A program made the translations under genes and the position numbers. Below, in pieces: positions 57,971 through 64,000 of a stretch of 64,000 nt of DNA (position 1 is its first letter; every line of letters starts with the position of its first letter). The DNA comes from Plantago major (Eukaryota > Streptophyta > Magnoliopsida > Lamiales > Plantaginaceae): assembly GCA_026545765.1 (NCBI GenBank), contig CM048841.1, forward strand, positions 91,403,419 to 91,467,418. The letters are read 5' to 3'. The notes under the pieces are model-generated. The model saw only the letters and a list, made by a program, of their open reading frames with translations, made no database searches and was not told the DNA's origin.

Positions 57971-58750
57971 TTACGAACTTTATTAGGTGCAAATGTAGTT
58001 CACCCTTTTAAAAAACATTAGAAGTATTTTGATTTTTTTATTCATTCAATATGTTTGCTATTTGATATATTCATGGTGATTTATATGATGTAAATATTGT
58101 TTTGTTGATGATTGGTTAGATTTGAACTAGTACCAAACTTAATTTTGGATTTTATATGATGGACTCAAATTGGATTTAAAAAGTTGTGTATTTGGTATAT
58201 ATAAGGGACTTGGTTGCAGTTTTTGGTATAAGATGAAGATTAACACTTTACAAGACCTTAAACATTTATCCTCAAACCTTTAACCATTTATCGCAATGTT
58301 GTTAGTCATTTTTTCTGAAACGTTAAACTTTTTCTTTCTTTCTAAGTCTTAGCCTTTTAGTTCCTAATGGTTATCAGTTTCACGAGAAAAATTCAGTTAA
58401 AATCACAGGGTATAATACTTATTTGAACTCTATAAAAATCTATAAAATTTTAACTTTATAATCTATACAAACACAAATTTTTACAATTCTTTAGTTAATA
58501 TTCATCACTTACACACTTACACCTCAATTAAATTTCAATCAATTAATCTTTTTTGTTCTGAATAATATATGACATTTAGTGTATGGTGTGGATAAAACAA
58601 ACTAGACTAGAAGTCTTTGAAACCTACTGTTTCCCTTTTACCTTTTAGGAATCTTTGAACGTTAATTAATTTTACCGTGTTTGAATTTTAGTTGTATTTT
58701 AGTAGACCTGTCTCGAAGAAAGAATACATACTGAAAAACAACACAATTGT
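57971..58750. other. Rest of P450 intron 1, no feature
   Basis: AT-rich sequence without ORF. The exact 3' splice site of intron 1 is not clear. Confidence 0.5.
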
Positions 58751-59404
58751 TTTGTTGTGGGACTGACGGGACGTTTTTTCGTTTTCACTTGGCACGACAC
58801 GAATCATGTAACGTGAATCAAGTTGATATGTTCCGGGATATAAGTACCTGCACATCATTGGACTTGGGGAAACCAGCGTACCAAGCCCAAGAAAGAGGCC
58901 CATTGCTTGGAAAAGGAGTCCTTACTTCAAGTGGGGAATACTGGGCTTATCAGAGAAAGGTTATTGCTCCTCAACTATACTCAGACAAGGTTAAGGTATA
59001 AAAATCCTGTGCACTATATCGATCCACTTTCACTATATTTATTCCATTAATAAAGTGTGAGTCGTAGTATATTGATAAAAGGGTCTATCATGTTAGATGA
59101 ACACTTGCATGTTGCATCTAAAATTATTTATAGTCATTTTGCATATATATATATGGACAGGGAATGGTAAATTTAATTCAAGATTCGACAATGGAGTTGA
59201 TAAACTTGTGGAAGAGTATAGTTCAGGATAATGGTGGATCTGCTGACATCAAAATAGACCCATACATGAGAAGTTTTTGAGGTGATGTAATATCTAAGCT
59301 TGCTTTGGCGGTAGTTATGCCAAAGCCGAACTGATTTTCTTGAAACTCCGAGCTCTCCAAGAAGTTTCCTCCAAGAAAGTCTTCAATCAAATTCCTGGGT
59401 TTAG

Positions 59405-60564
59405 GTATGTACATCCATTTATGTAACACCCGAGTTTCAAAAAGTTTAAATAAATTGACAAATCATACTCATAACTATAAATTCACCTTTCTTTTTTTAG
59501 AATTCATCAATAAAAACTCTAAATTTTCTTTTCTTCAATTACGTGCATGTGATGGTTTATGGGCCAACATCAAGGACGGACATGAGGTAGGCCAAATCAA
59601 TAGCCTTGACTCAAATTGACCGCATTTGCCATTTATACTAGTAACAAAATGTTAAAAAAAAAAAAAAAAAAAATACCTTTGACCCAGCTGGCCCAATTAT
59701 GTTCAACAGTCACTATCACATCTTCTCTTCTTCTCTACGACTCAGAGCGCCGATCTAGACATTCAGATATCTCCGCCAATCGCACCACCACCACCACTAT
59801 CGACGGCGTTAATGGAGAATACCTGAACGGAATTGTGCTATTCTTGTTGTTTCCTTCAATCTCTGTAAATTGTGCATACCTTAACGGAATAGGATGGAAA
59901 ACAAGTTTTTGAATGACTGTATGATCTGTTACGTGGAAAAGAGCATCTTCAAGGCACTTGAAGATGAAGACATCTTACAACGATTTCAGAAGATGAAACC
60001 GCGTCGAATGCAATTGCCGTCGATCAAAAAAATAAATTCATAAGTACTTCTGTAGTAGTAATTAATTTTCGAACTGTTTTTTGGGTTGTAAGATACTTGT
60101 GCTAGAACCTTGTGACATATTTAATTTTGTTTTGCATTAACTAAAATTTTATTGCGAAACATATCTATCCAAGTTCGAACCCGGTGAATTTTGGTCCTGG
60201 ATTCGCCACTGAGGACGGACCTACCCAAGCCCACCCTGAAAATTATGTAAGAAGGGCTACATCGGTTTATATGTATGGTATATCAATGATTTACAATGTA
60301 GCCTAGTGGTTAGATTGCCTTGTGTTTTTTGGAAAGGTCAGGTGTTCGATTCTTGTTGATTGATTTTTAGATGGGAAAAACCAATAAATTGACTATATCA
60401 CCACTTCAAGTTAGCCCACCCAAAAATAAATTTATGAACCCACCTTTAGCCAACATATCACCCGAAGAGTTTTTCCATGAGTAACCACACCGTTCATAAA
60501 GGGGACAAGGCATTTACCTTTATATATTTGTTTGATTGATAAGAATTAATGTACATTAATTGAG
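59405..60564. other. P450 intron 3 with repeat-derived DNA
   Basis: A-run at about 59650-59671. TCCTGGATTCGCCACTGAGG near 60200 is followed by a stretch with tRNA-like boxes (see 60298). No gene. Confidence 0.45.
60298..60352 (+). repeat. SINE-like stretch with tRNA A and B boxes
   Basis: TAGCCTAGTGG (A box, 60300-60310) and GGTGTTCGATTC (B box, 60341-60352) are spaced as in tRNA-derived promoters. No cloverleaf or CCA-side stem can be folded around them, so it is not a tRNA gene. Ends and TSD are not found. Confidence 0.35.
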
Positions 60565-60822
60565 GCACAATAACCGCGAAAAATGGGCTCTTGAAAAAGA
60601 AATCAAGAAGTTGATTCTTGACGTCGTTGAGGAAAGAAAATTAACATGGTGAATTCCAAATGGATTTGTTGCAAATGTTGCTTGAAGGGATTAGAAATAG
60701 GGATATGAACAAAGCTGAAGCCAACAGTTTCATTGTTGACAACTGCAAGAACATATACCTAGCTGGATATGAGACGACTGCAGTTTGGTGCTTCATGCTG
60801 TTGGCTTCCAAGCCATCTCTGC

Positions 60823-63800
60823 TTTGACAGGGCCATCAGCCCATCACCGTGCCGCCCCACCAACCATCAGTCACCCTCCATTCGCATCGATTCTTCTTCA
60901 CTAATTTCACCGTCTGCATATAGGAAAAAGACAGCGATCTCAGAAGTATGTGGCAATTGAGGATTCTCCGATTCTCATCGATCTGTTCGCAGCCTTGCTC
61001 TTACACAGCCTGAAAAGCTTTTGGGCTCGAGCTGGGTCATATTTTTTGTGTTTGTCATCCTTGTGTTGAGATTGGAGTTGAATGATCTTGAACACAAGGT
61101 GTTTGTGAAAATTCCCAACTGAGTGAGAGTGATGTTGGTGAATTTGTGCATGTTGATTCTTCCTAATAAGTTGTGAGGTAAAATTTATTATGTTTAACTG
61201 CTATAATATTTGATTCAGGAGTTCACCCAATTTCAATTGATTCGGCAATTTTAATCGACTTATCATGACTATAAATTGCTCTACCTGATTCATCATTGGT
61301 GATTTTGTTTCATTTTTTATTTGTTGATGATTTAAATAGTTTAACTGTGTATTTAGATGTAATTTGAGATTGTTTTGGCATGCTGTGTGAATGAAGATGA
61401 TCATTGTTGAAACTTTATGTTATATGTTTGGTACTGATTTATATTTCGCAAGAGTTTTCTGTCAGTGGCTTAGGGAGATTGTGCATACAAGTGTTTATGT
61501 ACATGAAGTAAATGGATGAATTGATCTGTTACATTCGGCGGATCTTTTTTTTGTCCCCGAAGTTGATGCTTAAACCCCATATCTCAGTTAATTTCTATGA
61601 TGTTAATTTCAGTTTTAGGTTTAGGCTGAATTTACAATTACGTTATGTTTTGACAATTCAGGTTTAAAGGTTCGATATGGGCATTTTGATTTGCTTATTG
61701 ATACGGACTCTGCAGAGATTTCATTATGTCCATGGGGATTGGGAAACGCTCGGTACGGTGACATACAATTGCTCACTTCTCTTTTCTTATAATTTTTGTT
61801 TTATTGTTTGAGAATTTATAATTTTTGTTTGCTTTTTAGAGAGATAAAATGAATGGAGTTTCATAGGAGGGAAAGAGTCAAGTAATCAAAGGAGGAGGTT
61901 ATAGAAAGAGATGCTATCTGTCAAGCAGAGATTATGATGTGTTACTTTCTTTGTTCTCATGAATTGATAATGCAATCTCATTTTTCGTTGAATTTGTGCC
62001 TATGCATAATTTTGTATAACTTCAACTCAATATACAGCCCTACCCTGGAAGAGCTCAAACAGCTAGCTGATGACACAAGACAACCCAATCACGCCTCTGC
62101 AAGTAATTTTTATCAAGGACAAGATCCATTCATGAAGTGATATTATATACTCCATGATGAGTTTGTTTCTTGAAATAAATATTTTTATACTGTTTCTTTT
62201 ATTGGATAACATTATGAAATACTAATGGTGAACATGAAATTTGTGTACTATAACTTCCATCTTTTCGGTATTTGTTTGGGTTTGAATAAATTTGTTGTAT
62301 GTCTTGCTGTTGAAACTGGGATGGGGTTTAAGCATCAACTTCGACTGCGACTATCAAGTGTTAATAAAATGCAAGTTTTTGCAATACACCACTGCTGCTA
62401 GCAATAATACGGAGCTCTTAGTTTGCTATCGTAAGTTTCTATACATAAAGAACACTTTCTCCTTCTACTTCCACCAAATGCCATTTGAATTCCTACCATA
62501 GAGTTTGTTTATTGTCATCTTGCATAGTAGTTGAATCACTGCAAACATAAATTTAATGAGTTAGATTGTTAGTAATCTTAATTGATACTAATGTATTCTT
62601 CCTGACGATGGTTAGTGAGCGACCATATTCTTTCTCTTATTTCTGGTGATAGGTGAGGATTGATTATGTATTTTTATTTTTTCCAATTAGATTTTAGAAA
62701 CCATTTTATATATTGTTTCTTCATTCTTCCTCTCCTTTTGGAGTGAAGTAGGAGATAGAAGTGCCATTAGCCTCCAGTTTGTTAAACAGGAGTAATGTTC
62801 AATCTGATTGTATCTTGGCTCCCAAACATTCAGCGTCTTTACAAGGAAATGATATAGCTTATTCAATTCAGAAATTTAAAAATTAGCCGAAATCACCCAG
62901 TTTCAGATTTAATTATCAAAGAGATTTAGGATATAGTGTTGAGGGGCTTTGTAGAAGTTGCAGTATGGTGGAAATTTGGGTTGATAACATAATAGATGTA
63001 AGTTGAGAATCAATGCAAAGGATATCAATATTATTATGTCTTTGATCCTGGAATTTAGGGTCGTGTAAATCCAACTTAATGAAATAAAGGCTCATTTCAT
63101 GCTTTTCTCCAGCTAATTTGTTAATGAAGTTACATTTTTTGCCTTTCTCCAGCAAATTAGTTCGAAGTACCTGTAACTTTGCGGCTTATGATTTAGCTAG
63201 ACTACAGTGATGTTTGAAGAGTGTTAGACTGGTTTTTACTTGATTATATTTGTTGATATTGATTATCAAAGAATTTTCTTATTCAAACAAAAATATAATT
63301 ATCCAGATCATTTACTTCTCATAATTGATAGTGAACATGCAAGACTTGGTGAACTTCGGAATCTGGTGGACTTCATTTATTGTGATCGCATTAATTCAAC
63401 ATCGAATCACGATGAGCCAAGGATCTATAAGTCTATTGTAAAAGAGCAGGGAAATTTTTACTGAGATATCTTGTATGGGTTTTCCCTGACATCAAGTGCC
63501 AAATTAAGGTAAACCATCCGAGATCATAAAAGATCATGAGTCAAAAGATAAATAATTATTGGTGGTAAACTGGTAATGTTGTCCTATATTTTCTTTTTTT
63601 TTTTTCCAGTAATTTTTGATTTAATAAACTTCCTAACCTAAATTAGTAGTAGAAGATTATCATATGTCGATTCTTTAGAAACAGATTTTCGTAAGATTCA
63701 TACAGCGATCCATCACATCAGTCCGCCTATAGAGAAACATATAATAATTCACCATTTTAACTACTATCATGGCCATAAAGTTGTAGCAGTAATTTAATTA

Positions 63801-64000
63801 GTGATGTTAACTTGCATTTAGTAGGATGCTTATGTGAATGAGATTAAAAGGCTGAAATATGCCTAATAGGTGATGCCTATACTATTTTTCCAATTGATTC
63901 TTAGACAATAGTAACCGAGCTAAATTTTATATATTGAACTTCATTTCAATAAAATAGCATAATGATTTAGAAATCTGATTGTTCCATATGGATCATAGTC
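60823..64000. other. No recognised gene
   Basis: Two short open stretches could be exon relics: YGHFDLLIDTDSAEISLCPW near 61675-61740, and PTLEELKQLADDTRQPNHAS after ATACAG at 62038, ending near a GTAATT at 62102. I recognise neither. An ORF of 74 codons at 63240-63464 has no domain. No tRNA, MITE or LTR was seen. Confidence 0.5.

Larger units (their letters stand above)
54549..60822 (+). pseudogene. CYP714-like cytochrome P450 pseudogene (exons 54549-54840, ~58752-58995, 59161-59404, 60565-60822)
   Basis: Exon 1 encodes a membrane anchor (VISVAFIGLTWLFVRLY) and SAIHKQGLSGPPPT, GNI and FPFIIQWTEKYG, ending at a perfect GTAAGT donor. Exon 2 has CTSLDLGKPAYQ and WAYQRKVIAPQLYSDKVK; exon 3 starts GMVNLIQDS; exon 4 has WALEKEIKKLILDVVEERK and NCKNIYLAGYETTAV, the I-helix AGxxTT. 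These match the CYP714 family, whose known members modify gibberellins at the ER. It is dead: frameshifts in exon 2 (about 58785-58812), exon 3 (near 59298) and exon 4 (near 60650), a TGA in exon 3 (59278-59280), and no ExxR, PERF or heme-Cys exon after MLLASKP. Intron 1 (3.9 kb) is filled with foldback elements. Confidence 0.88.

Noticed and set aside
60298-60352. tRNA gene
   Set aside because: A and B box words are present, but no acceptor or anticodon stem pairs around them.

Overview
The window is nuclear DNA from a flowering plant, most likely a core eudicot. The grounds are long GT..AG introns, a Stowaway MITE with CTCCCTCCGT ends, Ty1/copia elements primed by initiator tRNA-Met, a Tat-type Ty3/gypsy element with a second (archaeal-type) RNase H, Mutator-type foldback elements with 9-bp target duplications, and a CYP714 cytochrome P450 relic. 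The species cannot be named from the sequence. About 35 kb of the 64 kb is three young-looking but broken LTR retrotransposons, whose LTR pairs differ by roughly 2-4% by eye.

Layout. 1-8582 is one copy of a segmental duplication, interrupted by a Ty1/copia element (1125-6506) and a later 1.8-kb rearrangement. The other copy (11523-12890) still has the empty target site. Between them lies a small gene cluster (8598-9960): one intact-looking 53-codon secreted-peptide gene on the minus strand (8771-8932) with a 5'UTR intron and a TATA box, plus relics of tandem copies on both sides. A SERF/4F5-like gene (minus strand, exons 18829-18932 and 12348-12435) spans a 6.4-kb intron. Its last exon was duplicated with the segment and lies again at 825-909. 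The intron holds a Stowaway MITE and a decayed RNase H-like coding piece.

20582-34901 is a 14.3-kb Tat-type Ty3/gypsy element (minus strand, TSD CTAAC). Its long 3' region carries minisatellites and an extra gene-like ORF on the opposite strand. 35859-36804 is a palindromic Mutator-type foldback element. 38065-53744 is a 15.7-kb SIRE/Maximus-type Ty1/copia element (plus strand) with a 5.5-kb extra ORF block behind pol.

54549-60822 is a decayed CYP714 P450 gene. Its first intron hosts another foldback palindrome, a second Mutator-type foldback element, and a third Mutator-type element (56928-57961, perfect 9-bp TSD) that has captured the start of a polyamine-transporter (PUT/LAT-type) gene. 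I recognise no gene in 60823-64000.

Only two host genes look potentially functional: the secreted peptide gene and the SERF-like gene. The most novel candidates are the secreted peptide with its conserved TYCTIM tail, the duplicated SERF terminal exon, and the Mutator-type foldback/capture family.
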